A stretch of DNA of 64,000 nucleotides from Bacillus cereus (GCF_002584535.1 NZ_NUOT01000008.1:248001-312000); one strand, 5' to 3'; shown: positions 25,037 through 35,295, counted from the first letter of the stretch. The notes: generated by a model from the sequence alone, not told the origin. A program made the numbers and translations.

Positions 25037-26572
25037 TTGCAGGAACAAACATCTCAAAACAAAGCAAGCAAAACAAAGTTTGTTGTAGCTGGATTATTAC
25101 TTGGTATTTTAATGGCAGCAATGGATAATACAATTGTCGCCACTGCCATGGCAACAATTGTTGGAGACCTAGGAGGATTTGATAAATTTGTTTGGGTCAC
25201 ATCAGCCTACATGGTAGCAACGATGGCAGGAATGCCGATTTTCGGGAAATTATCTGATATGTACGGACGTAAACGTTTTTATATCGGCGGTTTACTTCTC
25301 TTCTTGCTTGGGTCAATTCTTTGCGGTACAGCATCAAGCATTGAACAGTTAAGCATTTACAGAGCAATTCAAGGAATTGGTGGCGGTGCCCTCATGCCAA
25401 TCGCCTTCACAATCATGTATGATATATTCCCGCCAGAAAAACGAGGGAAAATGACAGGACTATTTGGAGCAGTTTTTGGAACATCAAGTGTATTTGGACC
25501 TTTATTAGGCGCTTATATTACGGAGTATATAAGTTGGCACTGGGTCTTTTATATCAATATTCCATTAGGCATTATTTCCTTCTTCTTTATCTCCAAGTAC
25601 TACAAAGAATCTCTACAATATAGAAAACAAAAAATCGATTGGGCTGGCGCTATTACACTTGTAATAAGTATTATTTGCTTAATGTTTGCACTAGAACTTG
25701 GCGGTAAGGAATATGCATGGAATTCCAATATGATTCTTGGGTTATTTGCTACGTTTGCTATTATGCTTATTATTTTCTTCTTCGTAGAAAGACGTGCAAC
25801 AGAGCCAATTATTTCTTTCCATTTATTTAAAAAACCTTTATTTGCAGCAAGTCAAGGTGTTGCCCTTTTCTATGGAGCGGCTTTTATTATTTGCACTGTT
25901 TATATTCCAATCTTTGTCCAAGGTGTTCTTGGGGGTTCCGCATCAAATGCTGGATTAATTTTAACCCCGATGATGGTCGGTTCTGTAATTGGAAGTCAAG
26001 CAGGCGGACAATTTGCTTCGCGTACGAGTTACCGTAACATTATGATCGTGTCTGGTATTTTCTTTATACTTGGTATCTATTTACTCAGCACTTTAACAAT
26101 GGACACACCGCGTGTACTCGTAACAGTCTTTATGATTCTTGCTGGACTTGGAGTAGGCTTCTCTTTCTCTGTTTTAAGTATGTCTTCTATTCACAACTTA
26201 GAAATGAGAGACCGAGGTTCTGCCACATCAACAAACTCATTCTTCCGTTCTCTCGGCATGACTCTTGGTGTAACAATTTTTGGGACTATTCAAAATCATA
26301 TTTTCACAAATAAATTAGAAACTATTTTCCCTCCAGAGTTGGCAAAAATGGCACCAAAAAGCGGAGATACAAGCTTTTTATTAGCACCACATGCTACCGA
26401 AAAAATCCCGCCTCAAATATTGGATGGAATTAAACAGGCGCTCGCAATATCTATTGCTGATACATTTTTCTGGGCACTTATCCCAGCTACTCTAAGTATT
26501 ATCTGCATTACACTAATGGGGAAAGAACGTCTTGCAACTGGAACAAAGAAAAAGCAGAAACAAGTAAGTTAA
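25037..26572 (+). CDS. MFS drug exporter, DHA2 (EmrB/QacA) family
   Basis: A 511-residue, 14-helix major facilitator expected to expel drugs by proton antiport. The motif D1 region AAMDNTIVATAMATI, motif A GKLSDMYGRKRFYIGG and motif C-type glycine pattern (GAVFGTSSVFGPLLGA) are all visible. TTG start with AGGAGGAATATA ahead. A PadR regulator gene lies 92 bases downstream on the same strand, past a long hairpin. Substrate unknown. Confidence 0.88.
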   Translation: MQEQTSQNKASKTKFVVAGLLLGILMAAMDNTIVATAMATIVGDLGGFDKFVWVTSAYMVATMAGMPIFGKLSDMYGRKRFYIGGLLLFLLGSILCGTASSIEQLSIYRAIQGIGGGALMPIAFTIMYDIFPPEKRGKMTGLFGAVFGTSSVFGPLLGAYITEYISWHWVFYINIPLGIISFFFISKYYKESLQYRKQKIDWAGAITLVISIICLMFALELGGKEYAWNSNMILGLFATFAIMLIIFFFVERRATEPIISFHLFKKPLFAASQGVALFYGAAFIICTVYIPIFVQGVLGGSASNAGLILTPMMVGSVIGSQAGGQFASRTSYRNIMIVSGIFFILGIYLLSTLTMDTPRVLVTVFMILAGLGVGFSFSVLSMSSIHNLEMRDRGSATSTNSFFRSLGMTLGVTIFGTIQNHIFTNKLETIFPPELAKMAPKSGDTSFLLAPHATEKIPPQILDGIKQALAISIADTFFWALIPATLSIICITLMGKERLATGTKKKQKQVS

Positions 26573-26589
26573 TACATGATAAAACGGAG

Positions 26590-26622
26590 CGGTATAACCC
26601 TTTATGGAAAGGGTTATACCGT
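26590..26622 (+). terminator. Long inverted repeat between exporter and padR genes
   Basis: A perfect 14-bp stem, CGGTATAACCCTTT with its complement, and a four-base loop. The T-run is weak (GTTTATAAT), so it may terminate only part of transcripts or double as a regulator site. Confidence 0.65.
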
Positions 26623-26664
26623 TTATAATATGTATAAAGTTTAAATTACAGGAGTTGAGACAGC

Positions 26665-27219
26665 GTGAGTATGAAACTAGTCATTCTCGGCTTACTACTC
26701 GAAGGAGACAAACATCCATATGAAGTACAGCATACAATGAAAGAACGGCAAATGGATTGTTATATTAAATATGCAAAAGGCTCCCTCTACTACGCTTTTG
26801 AACAATTAGAAAAGCAAGGAGCCATTGCGGTTACAAACATAGTACGAGATACAAACCGACCAGATAAGACCATTTTCCATATAACTGAAACGGGAAAAAA
26901 GCTTTTCCATACACTGCTTTTAAAACAATTTGAAGCAAAAAATCATATATATAAGCCAATCTATTCAGCACTATCATTCGCTCATTTTGGTGATGAAAAA
27001 AAAATCATTCCTATTTTAGAAAAAAAGATGGATGACACGATTCAATATTTACATACGATGCAATCCATATACGAACATAGCAAAGAAAATGTTCCACGTG
27101 CACAACTTTATATTTTAAAAAGTGTTATCGAACATATTACTGTTGAATTACGTTGGTTAAATGAACTCCATAAAGATGCAAGTGCTGGTTGCCTTTCCGA
27201 AATTGGAACAGATATATAG
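26665..27219 (+). CDS. PadR family transcriptional regulator
   Basis: A 184-residue PadR protein of the longer subfamily. The N-terminal winged helix runs MKLVILGLLLEGDKHPYEV ... GSLYYAFEQLEKQGAI, followed by a helical dimerisation domain (ILEKKMDDTIQYLHTMQSIYE). GTG start behind CAGGAG. Position directly after the MFS gene suggests that it controls the exporter; a candidate operator palindrome lies over the exporter promoter. Confidence 0.85.
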   Translation: MSMKLVILGLLLEGDKHPYEVQHTMKERQMDCYIKYAKGSLYYAFEQLEKQGAIAVTNIVRDTNRPDKTIFHITETGKKLFHTLLLKQFEAKNHIYKPIYSALSFAHFGDEKKIIPILEKKMDDTIQYLHTMQSIYEHSKENVPRAQLYILKSVIEHITVELRWLNELHKDASAGCLSEIGTDI

Positions 27220-27248
27220 TAGGCCTACTATTGCTTACCGTCTCCTCT

Positions 27249-27298
27249 ACTGCTATAAGACTCTCTATTAATTAGATTCTTATAAGCAGTTTTTTATT
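27249..27298 (+). terminator. Terminator after padR
   Basis: ACTGCT.ATAAGA and TCTTATAAGCAGT pair with one bulged base and are followed by TTTTTTATTTT. Confidence 0.75.
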
Positions 27299-27530
27299 TT
27301 ATCCACGGGTATATATCTTCCAACCCATTCCTCTTCTTACAACTTCTTGTATTAAACATATTTTTGTAAAAAGCACTCCCATTATACACCTTATTATTCA
27401 TAATATTTAGGATAACAATAATTTAAAACTTTAAAATATTCTTATTTCAAAACAGTAGACAAGATTCGAAAAATTATGTTAGAATTTGTTTCAATATCAT
27501 ATTTGCTTGTTAAATTCCTTTCAAAAGGAA

Positions 27531-27692
27531 AATAGGTACATGGAATTTCTTATTTCGTGTTTAAAAGGGAAGCTTGGTGAAATTCCAACGCGGTCCCGCC
27601 ACTGTAAGTGCAGAGAATTCTTTCCTATACCACTGTGAAAACGGGAAGGTGAAAGAAATCGTATAAAGCATAAGCCAGGAGACCTGCCTATT
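27531..27692 (+). ncRNA. Cobalamin riboswitch upstream of metE
   Basis: The B12-box core is clear: GGGAAGCTTGGTGAAATTCC, then GCGGTCCCGCCACTGTAAGTG, then a distal GGGAAGG and the terminal AAGCCAGGAGACCTGCC. Cobalamin riboswitches shut off metE when adenosylcobalamin is plentiful, because the B12-dependent enzyme can then take over. The expression platform lies between 27693 and the metE ribosome site and includes a hairpin near 27784. Confidence 0.93.
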
Positions 27693-27834
27693 TTAACAAC
27701 ACTGATAGACTCACGGATGATGATTAGGTGTTAGAAACGAGAAGAAAGGGTTATTTTCTGTACCTTTATACTTTTCGTCACATGCATTTCCGAGTAAACG
27801 GAAGTGCTTACTTTCAATTAGGGAGGAAATTTAA

Positions 27835-30123
27835 ATGGCAATTCAAACAAGTAATTTAGGGTATCCACGCATTGGATTACACCGAGAATGGAAAAAAACG
27901 TTGGAAGCTTTTTGGTCAAATAAGATCGATGAGCAGCAATTTTCAACAACCATGAAAGAACTTCGTCTTCAACATGTCAAAGTTCAACAAGAAAAAGGAA
28001 TCGATTTAATTCCAATCGGCGACTTTACATATTATGATCATGTGCTGGACACAGCCTACATGCTTGGCTTTATTCCATCACGTTTTTCTGAGTTTTCTTC
28101 GTATCTTGATGTATATTTTGCAATGGCACGCGGCTCTAAAGATCACGTTGCTTCTGAAATGACAAAATGGTTTAATACAAACTATCATTATATTGTTCCT
28201 GAATATGAAGAAGGATTAGATATTTCTTTAAAAGACAATCGACCGCTTCGCTTATACGAGGAAGCAAAACAAGAATTAGGTATTGACGGCAAACCAGTTA
28301 TATTAGGACCTTATACATTTTTAAAATTAGCAAAAGGATATAAAGAAGATCAATTTGCTACTATTCTAAATCAACTAGTTGCACCTTATGTACAACTATT
28401 AACTGAATTACATGAAGCTGGCGCACGCTTCGTACAAATTGATGAACCGATTTTTGCATCTTTAACTAAAGCAGAAATTGTAGAAGCAAAAGAACTTTAT
28501 GAAACAATTCGCAAAGAAGCACCACATGTATCTCTTATTCTACAAACTTATTTTGATAGCGTAGAAGAAAACTATAAAGAAATTATTACATTCCCTGTAT
28601 CCGGCATTGGATTGGACTTTGTTCATGGTAAAGAAGGCAATGTAAGAGCTATTCTAGAGCACGGCTTCCCAACCGACAAAATCTTAGCATTCGGTTGTAT
28701 AGATGGCCGTAACATTTGGAGAGCTGATCTTGATGACATTCTTTCTTTATTTAAAACATTACAGGACCGTGTTACACCAAAAGAATGGATTATTCAACCT
28801 TCGTGTAGCTTATTGCATACTCCAATTGATAAAACGGAAGAAACACACTTATCAGCAGAATTATTTGGTGCTCTTGCATTTGCAAATCAAAAGCTAGAAG
28901 AACTTACGCTTATTAAACGTGCAATTTCTGAAGGTGTGGAAAGTGTTAGTACTGAATTAGCTACTTACCGTAGCGCCCATGAAGCTATACGTTCTTCAGC
29001 TGCACGTAATCGTGAAGATGTAAAAACAGCACGTGCAACGCTTAAAGAAGAAGACTTCTCTCGTCCTCTTCCATTTGAACAACGTTATGCTTTGCAACAA
29101 GAAGCTTTACAATTACCGATACTTCCAACAACAACAATCGGTAGCTTCCCGCAAACTACTGAGGTTCGTCAAACGCGTAAACAATGGCGAAGCGGTGATA
29201 TTACAAATGAACAATATGAACAATTTATTGAAAAAGAAACTGCAAAATGGATTCGTTATCAAGAAGAAATTGGACTTGATGTGCTCGTTCACGGTGAATT
29301 TGAACGAACAGATATGGTGGAATACTTCGGCGAACGACTTGCTGGTTTCTCTTTCACTAAAAACGGCTGGGTACAATCATACGGTTCCCGTTGCGTAAAA
29401 CCACCTGTAATCTATGGTGACGTTGCCTTTATTGATGGGATGACAATTAAAGAAACTGCATACGCACAGAGCCTTACAAATAAAGTTGTAAAAGGTATGT
29501 TAACAGGCCCAGTAACAATTCTAAACTGGTCATTCGTTCGAAATGATATTTCACGAAAGGAAGTTTCTTATCAAATTGCATTGGCACTTCGCCATGAAAT
29601 TGAATTACTTGAATCTTCTGGTATTCACATTATCCAAGTCGATGAGCCAGCACTTCGCGAAGGGATGCCATTAAAGGAAAAAAATTGGGATGCATACATT
29701 ACATGGGCTGTTCAATCATTCCTTTTAGCGACTTCTTCTGTAGCGAACGAAACACAAATTCATACACATATGTGCTACAGTAACTTTGAAGATATCGTTG
29801 ACGCGATTCGTGCTTTAGATGCTGATGTTATTTCTATCGAAACATCAAGAAGCCATGGTGAGTTCATTCATACATTAGAACATACAACATATGAAAAAGG
29901 AATCGGTTTAGGTGTTTATGATATTCATAGCCCTCGTGTTCCAAGTAAAGATGAAATGTATACCATTGTAGAACAATCCTTAAAAGTATGTGATCCAAAA
30001 TACTTCTGGATTAACCCAGATTGTGGTTTAAAAACAAGAAGAACAGAAGAAGTTATACCTGCCTTAGAGCATATGGTTCAAGCTGCGAAAGAAGCTCGTT
30101 CCCTTTTAACAACAAACGCATAA
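27835..30123 (+). CDS. metE: Cobalamin-independent methionine synthase
   Basis: A 762-residue enzyme transferring the methyl group of methyltetrahydrofolate-polyglutamate directly to homocysteine. The two-barrel structure is reflected in an N-terminal folate half ([16 protein letters not shown]) and a catalytic half starting [14 protein letters not shown], with zinc ligands in HTHMCYSNF and [14 protein letters not shown] precedes the ATG. Expression is predicted to be shut down by B12 through the leader. A strong terminator follows. Confidence 0.96.
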   Translation: MAIQTSNLGYPRIGLHREWKKTLEAFWSNKIDEQQFSTTMKELRLQHVKVQQEKGIDLIPIGDFTYYDHVLDTAYMLGFIPSRFSEFSSYLDVYFAMARGSKDHVASEMTKWFNTNYHYIVPEYEEGLDISLKDNRPLRLYEEAKQELGIDGKPVILGPYTFLKLAKGYKEDQFATILNQLVAPYVQLLTELHEAGARFVQIDEPIFASLTKAEIVEAKELYETIRKEAPHVSLILQTYFDSVEENYKEIITFPVSGIGLDFVHGKEGNVRAILEHGFPTDKILAFGCIDGRNIWRADLDDILSLFKTLQDRVTPKEWIIQPSCSLLHTPIDKTEETHLSAELFGALAFANQKLEELTLIKRAISEGVESVSTELATYRSAHEAIRSSAARNREDVKTARATLKEEDFSRPLPFEQRYALQQEALQLPILPTTTIGSFPQTTEVRQTRKQWRSGDITNEQYEQFIEKETAKWIRYQEEIGLDVLVHGEFERTDMVEYFGERLAGFSFTKNGWVQSYGSRCVKPPVIYGDVAFIDGMTIKETAYAQSLTNKVVKGMLTGPVTILNWSFVRNDISRKEVSYQIALALRHEIELLESSGIHIIQVDEPALREGMPLKEKNWDAYITWAVQSFLLATSSVANETQIHTHMCYSNFEDIVDAIRALDADVISIETSRSHGEFIHTLEHTTYEKGIGLGVYDIHSPRVPSKDEMYTIVEQSLKVCDPKYFWINPDCGLKTRRTEEVIPALEHMVQAAKEARSLLTTNA

Positions 30124-30124
30124 A

Positions 30125-30152
30125 GAAAAAGCCACGATGTCGTGGCTTTTTC
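30125..30152. terminator. Terminator between metE and comJ
   Basis: GAAAAAGCCACGA-TG-TCGTGGCTTTTTC is an almost perfect hairpin usable from both sides. Confidence 0.9.
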
Positions 30153-30549
30153 ACTCTTTCTCTTCGAAAAACAATTCATATTGTATCTTGTACAATTCAT
30201 CATCCGTTGGTTTCTCAAGCGGCATGGCTTGCATCACTAACACATATTCACCTTGCGAAATAGGAATATGTAAAGTGTTTGAAAGAATGCTGCGTATAAA
30301 AACACCCTCATTCCCTATCGTAAACGGTGCTGATATCGTTTTTATTACCCCTTCTTTTTCAATGTGCTTTCCTACAGATACTTCTATTTCACACGTATAA
30401 TCAGAAATTGCCTCAAAAATAACTACACCTTCTGCTTCGACGTATCCTCTCTCAAAAGCTTCATTCGTCCACTCTACATAAGGCTGTTCCCCATCATAAT
30501 TCATCACGATTAATTGTGAATAGGAAATTGTTAATTCCACAAGCGTCAT
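30151..30549 (-). CDS. comJ: DNA-entry nuclease inhibitor (Nin/ComJ)
   Basis: A 132-residue cytoplasmic protein similar to B. subtilis Nin, which binds and inhibits the competence nuclease NucA. Similarity is visible in LTISYSQLIV, VEWTNEAFERGYVEAEG and the C-terminal YVLVMQAMP. The nuclease gene lies 47 bases upstream, the same pairing as in B. subtilis. The start is uncertain: the ATG used here has its AAGGA only two bases away, and a GTG three codons later is better spaced. Confidence 0.82.
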   Translation of the reverse strand: MTLVELTISYSQLIVMNYDGEQPYVEWTNEAFERGYVEAEGVVIFEAISDYTCEIEVSVGKHIEKEGVIKTISAPFTIGNEGVFIRSILSNTLHIPISQGEYVLVMQAMPLEKPTDDELYKIQYELFFEEKE

Positions 30550-30596
30550 CTTCCTTCTACTATTGACTTTAAGTAAAATCTCCTTACATTCGCCTA

Positions 30597-31031
30597 CTAC
30601 TTCACTACAAATTTCACACGAGTACCATCCGGATATTTGTCTAACTTATTTCCAACCCAAGAACCAGCCCCTCTATTATCAGCTGGACTAATATATTCAA
30701 TATGTGCACCTTTTCCTCCTTCTTTACACATTGCCATTGGCCATTCATCACGATCATATCCTTTTTTTGCTGGATATGGAGCTAGAGACAACTTTCTTCT
30801 ATCAGCTGCACCATTTCGATCAATCGTACACACTTTAGAATGTCCTGCTTTGATCGCATCTGCAATATGTTTCCCTGTCTCGGGATAGCGTTCTTTTGGA
30901 AATTCTAAAACTTGATCATATGTAACTTCTTTCTTGCTCTTTGATTCTGTAGGTGAAAATACTTCATATACAGCAACCAAAATAGAAAGAATCGCAATAA
31001 TTGAAATGATAATACCTTTTATTTGTTTCAT
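30597..31031 (-). CDS. comI: Membrane-associated DNA-entry nuclease (NucA/ComI type)
   Basis: A 144-residue NucA/NucB-family endonuclease, with an N-terminal hydrophobic anchor ([22 protein letters not shown]) and an extracellular catalytic domain. The family motif [10 protein letters not shown] and the following [20 protein letters not shown] are intact. In B. subtilis, NucA cuts bound DNA during transformation. Pairing with the comJ inhibitor points to NucA rather than the sporulation nuclease NucB. AGGTACATCT-like sequence ahead of the ATG holds the ribosome site. Confidence 0.87.
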   Translation of the reverse strand: MKQIKGIIISIIAILSILVAVYEVFSPTESKSKKEVTYDQVLEFPKERYPETGKHIADAIKAGHSKVCTIDRNGAADRRKLSLAPYPAKKGYDRDEWPMAMCKEGGKGAHIEYISPADNRGAGSWVGNKLDKYPDGTRVKFVVK

Positions 31032-31270
31032 AGATGTACCTCCGTTTTTCGATCCAATTTCTTTTCCTAGGTTATTATATCAAACATCCTCTCTATATGT
31101 TTTCAGACATTATTTTATCCCTTCCTCTCCTTTACGCCAAAAACATTCATTTTTATGCAACTTTTCGCTAATCATGTAGAAAACTTCTAGGCTTCCGACA
31201 TTCTTTTTCAAAGGAAGTCCAAATAAAAAATGGAATTTGTACATACGATACTTTTTGGGGAGGAAATGTC

Positions 31271-32014
31271 ATGGAAGCAACATATAAAACGAAGGATGTT
31301 ACAAATAAAACAGGAATCCCGAAACACATAGTTCGAAAATATAGTCAACTTTTAGAACAACACGGTTATATGATTACCAAAACCGCTGATGCTCGTATAT
31401 ATAAAATGGATGATTTGAAGCTTTTAAAATTAATTCATGAACGAGCAGCCACTTTACAAGAAGATATTACAGAAACCATTCCAATTATTTTAAAAGAAAA
31501 AGACAGTCCACCTGTACCAATAGTAAAACAAAATCAAGAGGTACACGCGAAAGAAGAGGGCCGAAATTTTGAAGAATTTATGTTAAAACTCGATATGCTT
31601 GCTCAATTAAATGAAGCAATTATTCATCAAAACTCCACCTTAATCACACAAAACCGCTTAAAAGATGAAAAACTAGATGAATTAATGCAACAAGTTTATG
31701 TAAAAGAAGACCAGCAGGGAGAAATGCTGCAAGAGCTTATTGATCATGCAGCTCAAACAGATGCCTTGCAAAAAGAAAAAATGGACTTATTAATGAATCA
31801 TATGTATAAGCGGGAATCAAAACAAGAAGAAAAAATGAACAAACTTGTCAATCATGTTTACAATAAAGATAACAATCGAGATGCACAGCTTATGCAAGTC
31901 ATTCGTGAAATTCAAGAAACAAAACGACTCATCGCCGCCTCAAAGGAGCAAGGTTTATTTCAATCATTTAAAAATTTATTTATTCGAGTCAAGCCAGAAA
32001 AAACAAATGAATAA
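31271..32014 (+). CDS. MerR-like HTH plus long coiled coil (DUF3967-type)
   Basis: A 247-residue protein. Residues 1-60 resemble a MerR-type helix-turn-helix (YKTKDVTNKTGIPKHIVRKY ... YKMDDLKLLKLI). The rest is charged heptad helix with an internal repeat in which L-M-x-x-V/M-Y-x-K/R-E recurs three times. The C-terminal block (RDAQLMQVIREIQETKRLIAASK) is typical of DUF3967 proteins. The architecture recalls RacA, but no direct match is claimed. GGGGAGG precedes the ATG. Confidence 0.65.
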   Translation: MEATYKTKDVTNKTGIPKHIVRKYSQLLEQHGYMITKTADARIYKMDDLKLLKLIHERAATLQEDITETIPIILKEKDSPPVPIVKQNQEVHAKEEGRNFEEFMLKLDMLAQLNEAIIHQNSTLITQNRLKDEKLDELMQQVYVKEDQQGEMLQELIDHAAQTDALQKEKMDLLMNHMYKRESKQEEKMNKLVNHVYNKDNNRDAQLMQVIREIQETKRLIAASKEQGLFQSFKNLFIRVKPEKTNE

Positions 32015-32080
32015 AGTACAACATTCGTCGTTAGCTTTCCATCATCAAGGTAGAAACTTTACACTCCTTTCACTTTTACG

Positions 32081-32211
32081 TATATAAATCCATTTTAGCT
32101 TTTCGACATATAAGTCACTCATGCAAAGAAGAAAAAGTGACCACCTCTATGCATGGCTGGATTCTCTCAACTAAAAAGAATGGGGTTATTTCGTTTTTTC
32201 ACTTGAGCTTA
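32081..32211 (+). repeat. Dispersed repeat family II, shortened copy C
   Basis: Starts TATATAAATCCATTTTAGC, continues TTTTCGACATATAAGTCACT, AAAAAGTGACC, CCTCTATGCATGGCTGGATT and TTCGTTTTTTCACTTGAG. Compared with copies A and B it lacks about 50 internal bases. Confidence 0.7.
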
Positions 32212-32221
32212 TGATAAATAA

Positions 32222-32248
32222 AAAAGTTACCTTCTATCGGTAACTTTC
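32222..32248 (-). terminator. Terminator downstream of the sensor kinase gene
   Basis: AAAGTTACCG and GGTAACTTT pair around ATAGAA on the minus strand, followed by TTTTATT. Confidence 0.8.
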
Positions 32249-33521
32249 ATTCCTTATTTCTAGCTGCTGGTAATGTAATAATTGCTTCTGTTCCTTTTCC
32301 ACTCTCACTTTTATATTCCAGCGTACCATTATGTGCTTGTAAAATACTAAAAGTAACCATAAGCCCTAGGCCTGTTCCTTTTTCTTTTAATGAATAATAT
32401 GGTTGTCCAAGCCTAGCTAACTGTTCCTTCGTCATTCCCACGCCACTATCTTTTACTCGTACCATAATGACACTATCTTTTTGAATGGCGGTTACTTTTA
32501 AATACCCTTTGTTTTCTTGAATTGCTTCGATTCCATTTTTAACGATATTCATAATTGCTTGTTTTAACTTTGTCTTATCGCCAATTGTATAGAGGTTCTC
32601 AGAAATTTCAACTTGTAAATAAACGCCCTGCATAGCCGCAAATGAAGACATTAAAGTAGTCATTTCTATGAGTTGCGCTGATAAACATATACGTTCCTTT
32701 TTTTCAATTTGCGGCCTAGCTAAATTTAAGTAATCTGAAATAATTTGTTCAGCCCGATCAAGCTCAGCTAGTACAAGACGCATATATTCTTTATTCTTCA
32801 TATCTTCTGTACTCTCTAATAGCTGAATAAAACCACGAACAACTGTAAGTGGATTTCGAACTTCATGCGCTACACTTGCCGCTAGCTCACTTACAATGTT
32901 TAGCTTTTCAGATTTTTGCATTTCTGTACGTAACAATGCATTTTCGTTTAAATACTCTGTTAAATACACTTGAAATACCATTGTCATAACCATAATAAGG
33001 GAAGCAAATATGTATCCACTATATAAATGCGACATAGGTGGCGTAAAGCCTACTCTCAGTAAAATTCCAAACATACTACATGCTAAACTGATCAGAGCGT
33101 ACAAAGATGAAATAATAAGAGCTAAAATGAGTTTTTTCTCTCTTGGGAAAACAGACCACTTTTTTGATAATAATAAAGGAATAATCGCAATACATAAAAC
33201 TTCTATTATCCGAAACCACTGTAAACCATTCAAAAACCATTCGTATATAACAAAGATAAAAGCTGGGATAACCCCTGCAATCCCACCATACAAAAAAGCA
33301 CTAATAATTGGAATCGGATAGAAATTATAACCACACAAATCACCAAAGCAAATCGGATACGTCACAGAAAGAACAAGCGTAATACTAGATAAAAACATAA
33401 TAAAGTAGCGATTGGGCTTTGGAAGCATATCTTGATAGCGATTTAGACGAATCGCTTCATATAAAAACAGTGGCAGAATAATGATAGCAACTTGGATCAT
33501 TAAGTCACGGATTAGCTCCAT
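32247..33521 (-). CDS. Sporulation-type membrane sensor histidine kinase (KinB-like)
   Basis: A 424-residue kinase. The N-terminal half carries about six membrane helices of the 5TMR type with no large extracellular loop, as in KinB. The HisKA domain contains SVAHEVRNPLTVVRGFIQLL with the phosphorylated histidine, and the ATPase domain has IVKNGIEAI (N box), VKDSGVGM (G1) and GTGLGLMV (G2). No response regulator is adjacent, as expected for a kinase feeding the Spo0F phosphorelay; that target is inferred. patA lies nearby, as kinA does in B. subtilis. Confidence 0.83.
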   Translation of the reverse strand: MELIRDLMIQVAIIILPLFLYEAIRLNRYQDMLPKPNRYFIMFLSSITLVLSVTYPICFGDLCGYNFYPIPIISAFLYGGIAGVIPAFIFVIYEWFLNGLQWFRIIEVLCIAIIPLLLSKKWSVFPREKKLILALIISSLYALISLACSMFGILLRVGFTPPMSHLYSGYIFASLIMVMTMVFQVYLTEYLNENALLRTEMQKSEKLNIVSELAASVAHEVRNPLTVVRGFIQLLESTEDMKNKEYMRLVLAELDRAEQIISDYLNLARPQIEKKERICLSAQLIEMTTLMSSFAAMQGVYLQVEISENLYTIGDKTKLKQAIMNIVKNGIEAIQENKGYLKVTAIQKDSVIMVRVKDSGVGMTKEQLARLGQPYYSLKEKGTGLGLMVTFSILQAHNGTLEYKSESGKGTEAIITLPAARNKE

Positions 33522-33830
33522 ACCCTTTCATCCTCTACATGTATTTTGATATGATTATATCATTTTACAGTCACTTTTGTTTTAAAATTTAGATTTTTCT
33601 TAACACATTTGTAAATCATTTGTGAATAAACGTTAAGAAATGTTACAACTTTCCGAAATGATTGTAAACCCTGTACCAAACTACCATGATGCAGTATACA
33701 ATGAATACGGGTTAAAGAATAAAACAAAAATAGTCCAATATACGGACAACTATAACAACATGTAGCATATAATCCATACTATCTATGTTTATAAATAAGT
33801 AATCATTATTTTAGTAGGAGGAAGATAAAT
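33522..33830. other. Divergent intergenic region
   Basis: About 300 bases between the kinase gene and the 66-residue gene. It is AT-rich, with a small GTCC-AATATAC-GGAC hairpin near 33735. I see no ORF, known riboswitch or clear operator. Confidence 0.3.
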
Positions 33831-34031
33831 ATGGCAGGAACTACGCTTGTTCTAAAAGAGGAAAATTTGGTTGTTCTCGAAAATGTGGAGAAATCAGTAT
33901 ACGAAGAATTGCAAGATAAAGCTGGTGAAGAAAATTGCACATGCGCTGTAAATGAATCTGTTGTATACCTTGGAAAAGTATCTTCAGTTCTTTGGAATGA
34001 AGATGAAATAGATTGGGAATATGGGTACTAA
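33831..34031 (+). CDS. Small acidic protein with a Cys-Thr-Cys motif
   Basis: A 66-residue acidic protein with a strong ribosome site (AGGAGGAAGATAAAT then ATG). It has no signal or membrane helix. A CTC motif lies near residue 36 (EENCTCAVNESVVYLG) and the tail is WNEDEIDWEYGY. It has its own terminator and so is a monocistronic gene. No family is recognised. Confidence 0.65.
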   Translation: MAGTTLVLKEENLVVLENVEKSVYEELQDKAGEENCTCAVNESVVYLGKVSSVLWNEDEIDWEYGY

Positions 34032-34059
34032 AAAGTCGCTTTAAGCGGCTTTTTTTATG
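34032..34059 (+). terminator. Terminator after the 66-aa gene
   Basis: AAAAGTCGCTTTAAGCGGCTTTTTT: a short stem with one G-T pair and a T-run. Confidence 0.8.
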
Positions 34060-34131
34060 CACTCTAAAGCGAAAATATAAAATTTATGATAAAATAAAAG
34101 AAATTTTGCAAACAGAAGAAAGGGAGACAAA

Positions 34132-35295
34132 ATGGAACAATTCATTAACCCTAGAGTGAAGGATATCCAAATTTCTGGTATTCGTCAATTCTCTAATATG
34201 ATTCAAAACTATGATAATCTCATTTCTTTAACAATTGGACAACCAGATTTCCCAACGCCTTCTTTAGTAAAAGAAGCTGCAAAACGAGCGATTACAGAAA
34301 ATCATACAAACTACACACACAACGCTGGCCTCTTAGATTTACGCAAAGCAGCTTGTCATTTTCTAAATGACAATTACGATTTACACTATTCACCTGAAAA
34401 CGAAACCATCGTTACAATCGGTGCTAGTGAAGCGATTGATGTTACGTTCCGTACTATTTTAGAACCTGGAACAGAAGTTATTTTACCTGCCCCTATTTAC
34501 CCAGGCTATGAACCTATTATTAGACTATGCGGCGCAACACCTGTGTTTGTAGATGTTCGAGAAACTGGATTTCGTTTAACAGCAGAAGCGATTCAAAAAG
34601 CAATTACAGATCAAACAAGATGTATCGTTTTACCTTATCCTTCTAATCCAACTGGTGTTACACTGTCAAAAGAAGAACTAACAGATATTGTATCTGTTTT
34701 AAAAAATAAAAATATTTTCGTTCTTTCAGATGAAATCTATAGTGAGCTTGTATATGAAGATAATCATATATCCATTGCTCATTTTCCAGAAATGCGTGAT
34801 AAAACAATTGTTATTAACGGACTAGCAAAATCACATTCAATGACAGGTTGGCGCATCGGTCTTTTATTTGCCCCAAGCTATTTAACACAGCATATTTTAA
34901 AAGTCCATCAATACAACGTTACATGTGCAACTTCAATCTCACAATATGCTGCAATTGAAGCGTTAACAGCAGCAAAAGATGCACCGCGAATGATGCGTCA
35001 TCAATATAAAAAACGCCGTGATTACGTATACAACAGGCTGATTCAAATGGGTTTAACTGTTGAAAAACCAACGGGTGCCTTTTATTTATTCCCATATGTT
35101 GGAAATCTCACATCTTCATCATTTGATTTTGCTATTGATCTTGTCAAAGAAGCTGGGCTCGCAGTTGTTCCAGGAACGGCATTTTCAGAGTATGGCGAAG
35201 GGTATCTCCGTCTTTCATACGCTTATAGCATGGAAACACTGAAAGAAGGCTGTGATCGTTTAGAAAGATTTTTAAAACAAAAAGCTAAGAGATAA
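34132..35295 (+). CDS. patA: Aminotransferase A (class I/II)
   Basis: A 387-residue PLP-dependent aminotransferase matching B. subtilis PatA, proposed to act on N-acetyl-LL-diaminopimelate precursors in lysine synthesis. The PLP lysine is in NGLAKSHSMTGWRIG, with LPYPSNPTG and SDEIYSEL as the other cofactor contacts. It complements dapH and dapL elsewhere in this window, giving acetyltransferase, aminotransferase and deacetylase of the acetylase branch. GAAAGGGAG precedes the ATG. Confidence 0.9.
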   Translation: MEQFINPRVKDIQISGIRQFSNMIQNYDNLISLTIGQPDFPTPSLVKEAAKRAITENHTNYTHNAGLLDLRKAACHFLNDNYDLHYSPENETIVTIGASEAIDVTFRTILEPGTEVILPAPIYPGYEPIIRLCGATPVFVDVRETGFRLTAEAIQKAITDQTRCIVLPYPSNPTGVTLSKEELTDIVSVLKNKNIFVLSDEIYSELVYEDNHISIAHFPEMRDKTIVINGLAKSHSMTGWRIGLLFAPSYLTQHILKVHQYNVTCATSISQYAAIEALTAAKDAPRMMRHQYKKRRDYVYNRLIQMGLTVEKPTGAFYLFPYVGNLTSSSFDFAIDLVKEAGLAVVPGTAFSEYGEGYLRLSYAYSMETLKEGCDRLERFLKQKAKR

